Shown here: one piece after another, positions 10,269 through 19,218 of the stretch | Layout of the letters: each line of letters opens with the position of its first letter | Position numbering within the stretch: position 1 is the first letter of the stretch | Assembly: GCF_001509795.1 (NCBI RefSeq) | Contig: NZ_LLZN01000024.1 | Coordinates: forward strand, 62,001 to 126,000 | Length of the DNA stretch: 64,000 nucleotides | Source of the DNA: Streptomyces sp. NRRL WC-3605 | GTDB taxonomy: Bacteria; Actinomycetota; Actinomycetes; Streptomycetales; Streptomycetaceae | Reading direction: 5' to 3' | The notes under the pieces: generated by a model | What the model saw: the letters and a program-made list of their open reading frames with translations, nothing else | Databases searched by the model: none | What the model was told of the DNA's origin: nothing | Made by a program: the position numbers and the translations under genes

Positions 10269-11338
10269 TGAATCAGATCCTGTTCTCGGGTGTCATCGGT
10301 CTGTTCCTGACCCTGGTCGGCACTCCGCTGCTGATCAAGCTGCTGGCCCGCAAGGGCTACGGCCAGTACATCCGGGACGACGGCCCGCGCGAGCACCACA
10401 GCAAGCGCGGTACGCCGACCATGGGTGGTATCGCCTTCATCCTGGCGACGATCGCCGCGTACTTCCTGTCGAAGCTGATCACCGGCAAGCCGCCGACGTT
10501 CTCCGGCATCCTCGTGATCGGCCTCATGGCCGGCATGGGCCTGGTCGGCTTCCTGGACGACTACATCAAGATCGTCAAGCGGCGTTCGCTGGGTCTGCGG
10601 GCCAAGGCGAAGATGGCCGGCCAGCTGCTCGGCGGCATCGCCTTCGCCGTCCTGTCGCTGCAGTTCGCCGACAACCGCGGCAACACCCCGGCGTCCACCA
10701 AGCTCTCCTTCGTGCAGGACTTCGGCTGGTCCATCGGCCCGGTGCTGTTCGTCGTCTGGGCGCTGTTCATGATCCTGGCCATGTCCAACGGCGTGAACCT
10801 GACCGACGGTCTGGACGGCCTCGCCACCGGCGCCTCCGTGCTCGTCTTCGGCGCCTACACGTTCATCGGCGTCTGGCAGTTCCAGGAGTCCTGCGCCAAC
10901 GCGGGGACCCTGACCAACCCGGGCGCCTGTTACGAAGTGCGCGATCCACTCGATCTCGCCGTCGTCTCCTCGGCGTTGATGGGCGCCTGCCTCGGCTTCC
11001 TGTGGTGGAACACGTCACCCGCCAAGATCTTCATGGGTGACACCGGTTCGCTGGCCCTCGGCGGCGCGCTCGCCGGTCTCGCCATCTGCTCGCGCACCGA
11101 GCTGCTGCTGGCCATCCTCGGCGGCCTGTTCGTGCTCATCACCATGTCGGTGGTCATCCAGGTCGGTTCGTTCCGCCTCACCGGCAAGCGCGTCTTCCGT
11201 ATGGCGCCACTGCAGCACCACTTCGAACTCAAAGGCTGGTCCGAAGTCCTTGTCGTGGTCCGTTTCTGGATCATCCAGGGCATCTGTGTGATCGTCGGAC
11301 TGGGTCTCTTCTACGCGGGATGGGCAGCGGACAAGTGA
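10265..11338 (+). CDS. mraY: Phospho-MurNAc-pentapeptide transferase MraY
   Basis: MraY moves phospho-MurNAc-pentapeptide onto undecaprenyl phosphate to make lipid I in the cytoplasmic membrane. The 357-residue protein has about ten hydrophobic segments. Family motifs are REHHSKRGTPTMGG, the Asp pair in FLDDYIKI, NGVNLTDGLDGLA, and APLQHHFELKGW with the His cluster. ATG 10265 overlaps the murF stop. Its C-terminal codons overlap the likely murD start. Confidence 0.97.
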   Translation: MMNQILFSGVIGLFLTLVGTPLLIKLLARKGYGQYIRDDGPREHHSKRGTPTMGGIAFILATIAAYFLSKLITGKPPTFSGILVIGLMAGMGLVGFLDDYIKIVKRRSLGLRAKAKMAGQLLGGIAFAVLSLQFADNRGNTPASTKLSFVQDFGWSIGPVLFVVWALFMILAMSNGVNLTDGLDGLATGASVLVFGAYTFIGVWQFQESCANAGTLTNPGACYEVRDPLDLAVVSSALMGACLGFLWWNTSPAKIFMGDTGSLALGGALAGLAICSRTELLLAILGGLFVLITMSVVIQVGSFRLTGKRVFRMAPLQHHFELKGWSEVLVVVRFWIIQGICVIVGLGLFYAGWAADK

Positions 11339-12744
11339 CCGACTGGCAGGGGAAGAACGTCACCGTCGCCGGGCTCGGCGTCTCCGGCATCCCGGCGGCC
11401 AAGGTGCTGCGCGGCCTCGGCGCCGTCGTCACCGTCGTCAACGACGGCGACGACGACCGGGCCCGCGCCCAGGCCGCCGAACTGGAGGCGCTGGGCGTCA
11501 CCGTGCGGCTCGGCGACGGGGCGACCCTGCCCGACGGCACCGAACTCGTCGTCACCGCGCCCGGCTGGAAGCCGGACAAGCCGCTGTTCGAGGCGGCCCG
11601 CGCGGCCGGCGTGGAGATCTGGGGCGACGTCGAACTCGCCTGGCGGCTGCGGGGCCCGGACGCGGCCCCCTGGCTCGCCGTCACCGGCACCAACGGCAAG
11701 ACCACCACCGTCCAGATGCTCGCCGCCATCCTGCGGGCGGCCGGACTGCGCACGGCGGCGGTGGGCAACATCGGGGTGTCCCTGCTGGACGCGGTCCTCG
11801 GGGACGAGCAGTACGACGTCCTCGCCGTCGAACTCTCCAGCTACCAGCTGCACTGGGCGCCGTCCCTGCGCGCCCACTCCGCCGCCGTGCTGAACCTGGC
11901 GCCCGACCACCTCGACTGGCACGGCTCCATGGAGGCGTACGCCGCCGACAAGGGCCGTGTCTACGAGGGCAATCGGGTCGCCTGCGTCTACAACGCGGCC
12001 GACAAGGCCACCGAGGACCTGGTGCGCGAGGCGGACGTCGAGGAGGGCTGCCGGGCCATCGGCTTCACCCTCGGCACCCCGGCCCCCTCCCAACTCGGCG
12101 TCGTCGAGGGCATCCTCGTCGACCGCGCCTTCGTGGAGGACCGGCACAAGAACGCCCAGGAGCTCGCCGAGGTCTCGGACGTCCATCCGCCGGCCCCGCA
12201 CAACATCGCCAACGCCCTCGCGGCGGCGGCCCTCGCGCGCGCCTTCGGGGTGCCCCCGCGGGCCGTACGGGACGGGCTGCGGGCCTTCACCCCGGACGCC
12301 CACCGCATCGCCCACGTGGCGGACGTGGACGGCGTCGCGTACGTCGACGACTCCAAGGCCACCAACACCCACGCCGCCGAGGCGTCGTTGGCGGCGTACG
12401 AGTCCATCGTGTGGATCGCGGGCGGCCTCGCCAAGGGCGCCGAGTTCGAGGAACTGGTCGCCAAGTCCGCGCCGCGGCTGCGCGGCGCCGTGCTCATGGG
12501 CGCCGATCGTGCCCTGATCCGCGAAGCCCTGGCGCGACACGCGCCGGAAGTACCCGTCGTCGACCTCGAACGGACCGACACTGGGGCGATGCTCGCGGCA
12601 GTCCAGGAGGCGCGGCGGCTCGCACAGCCCGGCGACACGGTGCTCCTCGCTCCGGCGTGTGCCTCGATGGACATGTTCGCCAACTACAACCAGCGCGGTG
12701 ACGCGTTCGCGGCGGCGGTCCGCGAACTCGGCGCGGGCGCCTGA
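11320..12744 (+). CDS. murD: UDP-MurNAc-L-Ala:D-Glu ligase MurD
   Basis: This 474-residue ligase adds D-glutamate to UDP-MurNAc-L-alanine. The VAGLGVSG nucleotide fold is near the N-terminus, the P-loop GTNGKTTT is near residues 123-130, and DDSKATN follows in the C-terminal half. The start may be ATG 11320, inside the end of mraY, or GTG 11335, which overlaps the mraY stop as GTGA. Neither has a strong ribosome binding site, so coupling to mraY is likely. Confidence 0.95.
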   Translation: MGSGQVTDWQGKNVTVAGLGVSGIPAAKVLRGLGAVVTVVNDGDDDRARAQAAELEALGVTVRLGDGATLPDGTELVVTAPGWKPDKPLFEAARAAGVEIWGDVELAWRLRGPDAAPWLAVTGTNGKTTTVQMLAAILRAAGLRTAAVGNIGVSLLDAVLGDEQYDVLAVELSSYQLHWAPSLRAHSAAVLNLAPDHLDWHGSMEAYAADKGRVYEGNRVACVYNAADKATEDLVREADVEEGCRAIGFTLGTPAPSQLGVVEGILVDRAFVEDRHKNAQELAEVSDVHPPAPHNIANALAAAALARAFGVPPRAVRDGLRAFTPDAHRIAHVADVDGVAYVDDSKATNTHAAEASLAAYESIVWIAGGLAKGAEFEELVAKSAPRLRGAVLMGADRALIREALARHAPEVPVVDLERTDTGAMLAAVQEARRLAQPGDTVLLAPACASMDMFANYNQRGDAFAAAVRELGAGA

Positions 12745-12792
12745 CGGCGGGTCTCGGCCACAGCGGGTGCTTCGGGACCCTTGGAGGGACGC

Positions 12793-12858
12793 GTGACTCG
12801 GATGTGGCCGGACAGGACGTACGCCCTTGACGAGGCGGTGAGCGCCGATGCCCGGTAG
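12793..12858 (+). CDS. Possible 21-codon upstream ORF overlapping the ftsW start
   Basis: GTG 12793 follows a good ribosome binding site (GGAGGG at 12783-12788). It opens a frame (VTRMWPDRTYALDEAVSADA...) that stops at TAG 12856-12858, 11 nt past the ftsW ATG. The FtsW start itself has only a weak AGGCGG. The peptide could deliver ribosomes to ftsW by termination-reinitiation. No homology is recognised and it may not be stable. Confidence 0.35.
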   Translation: MTRMWPDRTYALDEAVSADAR

Positions 12859-14209
12859 CCGTACCGGACGGCCCCCCGTCCAGCGGACCGTACGGCGCCC
12901 GGCGGCCGCGCGCCCGGTGCGCGACAACGCCGTCCAGCGGCTCGTCCGGCGGCTGCGCAAGGCCTGGGACCGGCCGCTGACCGCCTACTACCTGATCTTC
13001 GGCGGCAGCCTCCTGATCACCGTGCTGGGCCTGGTGATGGTCTACTCGGCCTCCCAGATCACCGCGCTGCAGATGTCGCTGCCCGGCTCCTACTTCTTCC
13101 GCAAGCAGCTGCTGGCCGCGGCGATCGGCGCCGGGCTGCTGCTCGCCGCCTCCCGGATGCCGGTGAAGCTGCACCGCGCGCTGGCCTACCCGATCCTCGC
13201 GGGCGCCGTCTTCCTGATGGCGCTGGTGCAGGTGCCGGGGATAGGAGTCGCGGTCAACGGCAACCAGAACTGGATCGCCCTCGGCGGCTCCTTCCAGATC
13301 CAGCCCAGCGAGTTCGGCAAGCTGGCGCTGGTGCTGTGGGGCGCCGACCTGATCGCCCGCAAGCAGGACAAGAAGCTGCTGGCCCAGTGGAAGCACATGC
13401 TGGTGCCGCTGGTGCCGGTCGCCTTCATGCTGCTCGGGCTGATCATGCTCGGCGGCGACATGGGCACCGCGATCATCCTGTCCGCGATCCTGTTCGGCCT
13501 GCTGTGGCTGGCGGGGGCGCCGACCCGGCTGTTCGTGGGGGTGCTGTCCGTCGCCGGCGCGATCGGCCTGCTGCTGATCAAGACCAGCGCGAACCGGATG
13601 GCCCGCCTGCAGTGCCTCGGCGCGACGGAGCCCCAGTCCGGGCCCGTCGACTGCTGGCAGGCCGTGCACGGCATCTACGCGCTCGCGTCCGGCGGGATCT
13701 TCGGTTCCGGACTCGGGGCGAGTGTGGAGAAATGGGGCCAACTCCCCGAAGCCCACACGGACTTCATCTTCGCCGTCACCGGTGAGGAACTGGGCCTGGC
13801 GGGGACGCTGTCGGTGCTGGGTCTGTTCGCGGCTCTAGGCTATGCGGGTATCCGCGTGGCCGGACGCACGGAGGACCCCTTCGTCAGGTATGCCGCGGGA
13901 GGTGTGACCACCTGGATCACCGCGCAAGCGGTGATCAACATCGGTGCGGTGCTCGGCCTGCTGCCGATCGCCGGTGTCCCCCTCCCGCTGTTCTCCTACG
14001 GAGGATCCGCCCTGCTGCCGACCATGTTCGCCATCGGGCTGCTGATCGCGTTCGCGCGCGACGAGCCCGCTGCGCGGGCAGCGCTTTCCGTACGGCAACC
14101 ACGCTTTGGTAAAAAGCGTGCGGGAGGCGCCGGGCTTGTTCAGGGGCCTCGGAGATGGAACACGATGCGACGGCGTGCCTCGGCGGCGCGCTCGTCCGGA
14201 GAGCGGTGA
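12848..14209 (+). CDS. ftsW: Septal SEDS glycosyltransferase FtsW
   Basis: FtsW polymerises lipid II into septal glycan strands and pairs with FtsI. The 453-residue protein has a basic N-terminus, about ten hydrophobic helices and SEDS-family sequences such as VYSASQI, NGNQNWIALG, QPSEFGKLALVLW, EAHTDFIFAVTGEELG and GVPLPLFSYGGSALL. The cytoplasmic C-terminus is basic. It lies 103 nt after murD, a gap that contains the 21-codon upstream frame. Confidence 0.96.
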   Translation: MPGSRTGRPPVQRTVRRPAAARPVRDNAVQRLVRRLRKAWDRPLTAYYLIFGGSLLITVLGLVMVYSASQITALQMSLPGSYFFRKQLLAAAIGAGLLLAASRMPVKLHRALAYPILAGAVFLMALVQVPGIGVAVNGNQNWIALGGSFQIQPSEFGKLALVLWGADLIARKQDKKLLAQWKHMLVPLVPVAFMLLGLIMLGGDMGTAIILSAILFGLLWLAGAPTRLFVGVLSVAGAIGLLLIKTSANRMARLQCLGATEPQSGPVDCWQAVHGIYALASGGIFGSGLGASVEKWGQLPEAHTDFIFAVTGEELGLAGTLSVLGLFAALGYAGIRVAGRTEDPFVRYAAGGVTTWITAQAVINIGAVLGLLPIAGVPLPLFSYGGSALLPTMFAIGLLIAFARDEPAARAALSVRQPRFGKKRAGGAGLVQGPRRWNTMRRRASAARSSGER

Positions 14210-14215
14210 ATTTCG

Positions 14216-15310
14216 GTGCATGTCGTACTCGCCGGTGGGGGGACCGCCGGCCACATCGAGCCCGCGCTCGCCCTCGCGGACGCCCTGCGCAGGCAGGACC
14301 CGACCGTGGGGATCACGGCCCTGGGCACGGAACGCGGTCTGGAGACCACGCTCGTACCGCAGCGGGGCTATGAGCTCGCGCTGATCCCCGCCGTGCCGCT
14401 GCCGCGCAAGCCGACCCCCGAGCTGATCACCGTCCCGGGCCGGCTGCGCGGCACGATCAAGGCGACCGAGCAGATCCTCGAGCGCACCAAGGCCGACGCC
14501 GTCGTCGGCTTCGGCGGCTACGTCGCCCTGCCCGGCTACCTCGCCGCCAAGCGCCTCGGCGTGCCGATCGTCATCCACGAGGCCAACGCGCGTCCCGGCC
14601 TCGCCAACAAGATCGGCTCGCGCTACGCCGCCCAGGTCGCCGTGGCCACCCCGGACAGCAAGCTGCGCAACTCCCGCTACATCGGCATCCCGCTGCGCCA
14701 CACCATCGCCACCCTCGACCGGGCGGCCGTCCGCCCCGAGGCCCGCGCGATGTTCGGGCTCGACCCCAACCTGCCGACGCTGCTGGTCTCCGGCGGCTCG
14801 CAGGGCGCCCGCCGCCTCAACGAGGTCGTCCAGCAGGTCGCGCCCTACCTCCAGCAGGCCGGTATCCAGATCCTGCACGCGGTCGGCCCGAAGAACGAAC
14901 TGCCGCAGGTGCAGCAGATGCCGGGGATGCCCCCCTACATCCCGGTAAGTTACCTGGACCGGATGGACCTCGCGTACGCCGCGGCCGACATGATGCTCTG
15001 CCGCGCGGGCGCGATGACCGTCGCCGAACTCTCCGCCGTCGGACTCCCGGCCGCCTACGTCCCGCTGCCCATCGGCAACGGCGAACAGCGGCTGAACGCC
15101 CAGCCGGTGGTGAAGGCCGGCGGCGGCCTGCTGGTCGACGACGCGGAACTCACCCCCGAGTGGGTGCAGCAGAACGTCCTGCCCGTGCTCGCCGACCCGC
15201 ACCGGCTGTACGAGATGTCCCGCGCCGCAAGCGAGTTCGGCCGCCGGGACGCCGACGACCTGCTCGTCGGCATGGTGTACGAGGCGATCGCCTCGCACCG
15301 CCGCCAGTGA
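14216..15310 (+). CDS. murG: Lipid II-forming GlcNAc transferase MurG
   Basis: MurG adds GlcNAc from UDP-GlcNAc to lipid I at the inner face of the membrane. The 364-residue GT-B enzyme opens with HVVLAGGGTAGHIEPALALA, where GGTAGH is the glycine-rich loop. It then has GFGGYVALPGYLAA, HEANARPGLANK and the UDP-binding SGGSQGARRLN near the domain boundary. GTG 14216 has GGAGAG about 12 nt upstream and follows ftsW by 6 nt. Confidence 0.97.
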   Translation: MHVVLAGGGTAGHIEPALALADALRRQDPTVGITALGTERGLETTLVPQRGYELALIPAVPLPRKPTPELITVPGRLRGTIKATEQILERTKADAVVGFGGYVALPGYLAAKRLGVPIVIHEANARPGLANKIGSRYAAQVAVATPDSKLRNSRYIGIPLRHTIATLDRAAVRPEARAMFGLDPNLPTLLVSGGSQGARRLNEVVQQVAPYLQQAGIQILHAVGPKNELPQVQQMPGMPPYIPVSYLDRMDLAYAAADMMLCRAGAMTVAELSAVGLPAAYVPLPIGNGEQRLNAQPVVKAGGGLLVDDAELTPEWVQQNVLPVLADPHRLYEMSRAASEFGRRDADDLLVGMVYEAIASHRRQ

Positions 15311-15333
15311 CCGTATGACGGAGGGTAGGGAGC

Positions 15334-16131
15334 GTGGCCGGATCGACGACCGCCGAGCGCGGTGAACGCCAGCAGGAGTCGTCCGACCCGCCCCTCACCC
15401 GGCGGCGGTTGAGGCTGTCCCGCCTTCGTACGATCATCATTCTTTCCGTCGTCCTGGTGCTCCTCGGCGCCGGTTCCGTCTGGGTGCTCTACGGTTCCTC
15501 GTGGCTGCGCGTCGAGCGGGTGCCGGTGTCCGGGACCCGGGTCCTGACGCCGGAGCAGGTGCGCGAGACGGCCGACGTGCCCGTGGGTGCGCCGCTCGTC
15601 TCCGTCGACACCGGGGCGATCGAGGCGCGCCTGCGCCGCGAACTCCCGCGGATCGACGAGGTCGAGGTGGTGCGCGACTGGCCGCACGGAATCGCTCTGA
15701 AAGTGGTGGAACGTACTCCGGTCCTCATTGTTCAAAGCGGCGGAAAGTTCGTCGAAGTGGACAAGAAAGGCGTCCGTTTCGCCACGGTCCCCGCGGCCCC
15801 GAAAGGCGTCCCCGCGCTGCAACTGACGGTCTCCCGGTCGAGTTCCGCCGCGGCGAGCCTGCGGCGCTTCGGCGAGGCCCGGCTGGTGCGGGAGGCGGTG
15901 CGGGTCGCGGGCGCCCTCCCGGCGTCCGTCGCACGGGGCACCCAGGTCGTCAAGGTCCGTTCCTACGACGACATCTCGCTCGTCCTGGCCGGCGGCACGA
16001 CCGTGGCCTGGGGCAGCGGCGAGAACGGCGCGGCGAAGGCTCGCACACTCCACGCTCTCATGAAAGCCTCCCCGCGTGCGCGGCACTTCGACGTCAGTGT
16101 CCCCACGGCCCCGGCGTCATCAGGGAGTTGA
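15334..16131 (+). CDS. ftsQ: Divisome protein FtsQ
   Basis: This 265-residue bitopic protein has a basic cytoplasmic region (about 1-33), one transmembrane helix (about 34-55), and then a POTRA domain starting at WLRVERVPVSGTRVLTPEQV. A beta-rich FtsQ domain follows (GIALKVVERTPVLIV, RSYDDISLVLAGG). FtsQ holds FtsL and DivIC at the division site. GGAG lies 5 nt before GTG 15334. murC, which sits before ftsQ in mycobacteria, is not here. Confidence 0.93.
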   Translation: MAGSTTAERGERQQESSDPPLTRRRLRLSRLRTIIILSVVLVLLGAGSVWVLYGSSWLRVERVPVSGTRVLTPEQVRETADVPVGAPLVSVDTGAIEARLRRELPRIDEVEVVRDWPHGIALKVVERTPVLIVQSGGKFVEVDKKGVRFATVPAAPKGVPALQLTVSRSSSAAASLRRFGEARLVREAVRVAGALPASVARGTQVVKVRSYDDISLVLAGGTTVAWGSGENGAAKARTLHALMKASPRARHFDVSVPTAPASSGS

Positions 16132-16168
16132 CGCACATCCGCGCAGGCCAGCACCCTGGTTGGGCAGC

Positions 16169-16283
16169 GACACGGCTGATCACATAGGGTGAAAAGAAAA
16201 ACGGGAGGTTCGGCGTGTTCGTTGAACGTGCGCCACTTGTCGACTTAGTGTCCTGTTCAGAAGACTTCAGGGAACAGACACAC
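16169..16283 (+). promoter_or_regulatory. ftsZ upstream control region with GACAC motifs and inverted repeat
   Basis: Two GACAC sequences (16169-16173 and 16279-16283) match the core recognised by the sporulation regulator WhiA, a known activator of ftsZ in Streptomyces. An inverted repeat CTGTTC (16253-16258) / GAACAG (16273-16278) lies between them, and AACCCT/AGGGTT arms follow just downstream. Streptomyces ftsZ is known to have several promoters, one of them developmentally controlled. The assignment here is by motif only. Confidence 0.45.
16222..16251 (+). promoter_or_regulatory. Candidate ftsZ promoter
   Basis: TTGAAC (16222-16227) and TAGTGT (16246-16251) are 18 nt apart, fitting the HrdB-type pattern. 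Transcription from about 16258 would leave a leader of about 160 nt before GTG 16419. Confidence 0.5.
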
Positions 16284-16418
16284 TGGTAACCCTAAACTTC
16301 AGGGTTAGGGTTCGGGTCGGCGCTATGGACCGTCCCATTCGGCATCAGTCACCGGGTTCGCGAAGCGCACCGCTTCCGACCTCCGGTGACCCGTAACTCG
16401 AGGCGAGAGGCCTTCGAC

Positions 16419-17624
16419 GTGGCAGCACCGCAGAACTACCTCGCAGTCATCAAAGTCATCGGTGTCGGCGGCGGTGGTGTCAATGCCATCAACCGGATGA
16501 TCGAGGTCGGTCTCAAGGGCGTCGAGTTCATCGCCATCAACACCGACGCGCAAGCTCTGTTGATGAGCGACGCCGACGTCAAGCTCGACGTCGGCCGCGA
16601 ACTCACCCGCGGACTCGGCGCCGGAGCGAACCCGGCCGTGGGCCGCAAGGCCGCCGAGGACCACCGCGAGGAGATCGAGGAGGTCCTCAAGGGGGCCGAC
16701 ATGGTCTTCGTGACCGCCGGTGAAGGCGGCGGCACCGGCACCGGCGGCGCGCCCGTCGTGGCCAACATCGCCCGCTCCCTGGGCGCGCTCACCATCGGCG
16801 TGGTCACCCGCCCGTTCACCTTCGAGGGCCGGCGCCGCGCCAACCAGGCCGAGGACGGCATCGCGGAACTGCGCGAAGAGGTCGACACCCTCATCGTCAT
16901 CCCGAACGACCGCCTGCTGTCCATCTCGGACCGCCAGGTCTCCGTCCTGGACGCCTTCAAGTCGGCCGACCAGGTCCTGCTCTCCGGTGTCCAGGGCATC
17001 ACCGACCTCATCACCACCCCGGGCCTGATCAACCTCGACTTCGCCGACGTCAAGTCGGTCATGTCCGAGGCGGGTTCGGCCCTCATGGGCATCGGCTCGG
17101 CCCGCGGCGACGACCGCGCGGTGGCCGCGGCCGAGATGGCGATCTCCTCGCCGCTGCTCGAGGCGTCCATCGACGGCGCCCGCGGTGTCCTGCTCTCCAT
17201 CTCCGGCGGCTCCGACCTCGGCCTGTTCGAGATCAACGAGGCTGCCCAGCTGGTCAGCGAGGCCGCCCACCCCGAGGCCAACATCATCTTCGGCGCGGTC
17301 ATCGACGACGCCCTCGGCGACGAGGTGCGGGTCACCGTGATCGCGGCCGGCTTCGACGGCGGCCAGCCGCCGGCCCGCCGGGACAACGTCCTCGGATCGG
17401 CCTCGTCCTCCCCGGCGCGCCGCGAGGAGCCCGCCCCGGCGGCCCGGCCGCAGCCCGAGAGCCGTCCGTCCTTCGGCTCCCTCGGCAGCGTGACGCCGAA
17501 GGAGGAGCCCGAGCCGGCGCCGGAGCCGGTGGCCGACGTCCCGGTCGCCCCGCCGGTCCCGCCGTCGCGGACCTACGCCGACAGCGCGGCGGAAGAGCTG
17601 GACGTCCCGGACTTCCTCAAGTGA
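16419..17624 (+). CDS. ftsZ: Cell division GTPase FtsZ
   Basis: FtsZ polymerises with GTP into the ladders of Z-rings that divide sporulating aerial hyphae. The 401-residue protein has the tubulin signature GGGTGTGG at about residues 102-110, NTDAQAL near the N-terminus, and the T7-loop catalytic region [12 protein letters not shown] Pro/Ala/Glu-rich linker follows, and the C-terminal peptide is DVPDFLK, the docking site for partners such as SepF. GTG 16419 is chosen for GAGAGG 8 nt upstream; an in-frame extension to 16386 has no such site. Confidence 0.98.
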   Translation: MAAPQNYLAVIKVIGVGGGGVNAINRMIEVGLKGVEFIAINTDAQALLMSDADVKLDVGRELTRGLGAGANPAVGRKAAEDHREEIEEVLKGADMVFVTAGEGGGTGTGGAPVVANIARSLGALTIGVVTRPFTFEGRRRANQAEDGIAELREEVDTLIVIPNDRLLSISDRQVSVLDAFKSADQVLLSGVQGITDLITTPGLINLDFADVKSVMSEAGSALMGIGSARGDDRAVAAAEMAISSPLLEASIDGARGVLLSISGGSDLGLFEINEAAQLVSEAAHPEANIIFGAVIDDALGDEVRVTVIAAGFDGGQPPARRDNVLGSASSSPARREEPAPAARPQPESRPSFGSLGSVTPKEEPEPAPEPVADVPVAPPVPPSRTYADSAAEELDVPDFLK

Positions 17625-17634
17625 TCCTTCTGAC

Positions 17635-18363
17635 GTGATAGGACAGCGCGACACAGTGAGCGGCGCCCACTTCGCCTTCACCGACCGGTGGGGCGGGGTG
17701 AGCGCCGCTCCGTATGAGGAGCTCAACCTCGGCGGGGCGGTCGGCGACGACCCCGAGGCCGTCCGGGCCAACCGCGAGATCGCCGCGAAGTCGCTCGGGC
17801 TCGGCCCGGACGGCGTCGTCTGGATGAACCAGGTGCACGGGACCGACGTCGCCGTGGTCGACGGACCGTGGGGCGACGCCCCGGTGCCCGAGGTCGACGC
17901 GATCGTCACGGCCCGGCGCGGACTCGCCCTCGCCGTCCTGACAGCGGACTGCGTGCCGGTGCTGCTGGCCGACCCGGTCGCCGGGATCGCCGCCGCGGCC
18001 CACGCCGGACGGCCCGGCATGGTCGCCGGGGTCGTCCCGGCGGCGGTGCGCGCGATGACCTCGCTGGGCGCCGACCCCGCCCGGATCGTCGCCCGCACGG
18101 GGCCCACCGTGTGCGGCCGGTGCTACGAGGTGCCCGGGGAGATGCGCGCCGAGGTGGCCGCCGTCGAGCCGGCGGCGCACGCCGAGACGAGCTGGGGCAC
18201 CCCCGCGGTGGACGTCGCCGCCGGAGTGCACGCCCAGCTCGCCCGGCTCGGGGTGCGCGACCGGGAGCAGTCGCCGGTGTGCACCCGGGAGTCGGCCGAT
18301 CACTTCTCGTACCGCCGCGACCGCACCACGGGGCGACTCGCGGGATATGTCTGGCTGGACTGA
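17635..18363 (+). CDS. pgeF: YfiH/PgeF-family protein (peptidoglycan editing factor, laccase domain)
   Basis: This 242-residue protein belongs to the YfiH (multicopper polyphenol oxidase-like) family. In E. coli, PgeF corrects misincorporated residues in peptidoglycan precursors. Family landmarks are NQVHGTD, LTADCVPVLLAD and CGRCYEVP. The usual HAGWRG loop reads HAGRPG here, a substitution of two residues beside the metal-binding His. Position after ftsZ is standard in actinobacteria. GTG 17635 has no ribosome binding site; GTG 17656, with AGGACAG upstream, is a credible alternative. Confidence 0.88.
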   Translation: MIGQRDTVSGAHFAFTDRWGGVSAAPYEELNLGGAVGDDPEAVRANREIAAKSLGLGPDGVVWMNQVHGTDVAVVDGPWGDAPVPEVDAIVTARRGLALAVLTADCVPVLLADPVAGIAAAAHAGRPGMVAGVVPAAVRAMTSLGADPARIVARTGPTVCGRCYEVPGEMRAEVAAVEPAAHAETSWGTPAVDVAAGVHAQLARLGVRDREQSPVCTRESADHFSYRRDRTTGRLAGYVWLD

Positions 18364-19089
18364 ATGGACATGACGGACCGAAAGCACGAACTCGCCGAAA
18401 ACCTGGCGAAAGTGGAGCGCCGTATCGAGGCCGCCTGTGCGGCCGCCGGGCGCTCCCGCGACGAGGTGACCCTGATCGTGGTCACCAAGACCTACCCCGC
18501 CGACGACGTGCGGTTGCTGTCGGAACTCGGCGTGCGACACGTCGCCGAGAACCGCGACCAGGACGCGGCCCCCAAGGCCGCCGCCTGCGCGGACCTGCCC
18601 CTCACCTGGCACTTCGTGGGCCAGTTGCAGACCAACAAGGTCCGTTCCGTGGCCGGTTATGCCGATGTCGTGCAGTCCGTCGACCGGGCCCGTCTGGTGA
18701 CGGCGCTGTCGAAGGAGGCCGTGCGGCGGGAGCGCGAGCTGGGCTGCCTGATCCAGGTGGCGCTGGACGCCGGAGAGAGCGAGCGGGGGGAGCGCGGCGG
18801 AGTGGCGCCGGGCGGCGTCGAGGAGTTGGCCGCTTCGGTGGCCGCGGCTCCGGGGCTGCGGCTCGCGGGACTCATGACCGTCGCCCCGCTCACCGGCGAG
18901 TACGCCGGGCACCAACGAGCGGCGTTCGAGCGGTTGATGGATTTGTCGACCGACCTGCGCAGAGCCCATCCGGCTGCGAACATGGTGTCGGCAGGGATGA
19001 GCGCGGACCTCGAGGAGGCCGTGGCGGCCGGGGCGACACATGTGCGCGTCGGCACTGCGGTACTCGGAGTCCGCCCCAGGCTCGGGTAA
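18364..19089 (+). CDS. YggS-family pyridoxal phosphate homeostasis protein
   Basis: This 241-residue single-domain TIM-barrel protein binds PLP. The Schiff-base lysine is Lys42 in VVTKTYP, and FVGQLQTNK, LAGLMTV and SAGMSADLEEAV are family sequences. YggS/YlmE proteins control vitamin B6 pools and have no known catalytic reaction. It starts immediately after the pgeF stop (ATG 18364, or ATG 18370), so the two are probably co-translated. The equivalent of YlmE sits at this place in most Gram-positive division clusters. Confidence 0.93.
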   Translation: MDMTDRKHELAENLAKVERRIEAACAAAGRSRDEVTLIVVTKTYPADDVRLLSELGVRHVAENRDQDAAPKAAACADLPLTWHFVGQLQTNKVRSVAGYADVVQSVDRARLVTALSKEAVRRERELGCLIQVALDAGESERGERGGVAPGGVEELAASVAAAPGLRLAGLMTVAPLTGEYAGHQRAAFERLMDLSTDLRRAHPAANMVSAGMSADLEEAVAAGATHVRVGTAVLGVRPRLG

Positions 19090-19218
19090 CGTCGCCAAGA
19101 AGTCGGACCACAGCAGAAAATATGGTCAATGTCGCCGAAAGGCGGGCGTAACGACCGCGTGGATCGAAGGCACTTGGCAGTCGTCAGCCGATCCACCACA
19201 GAGCGGAGGACTCAGAGA

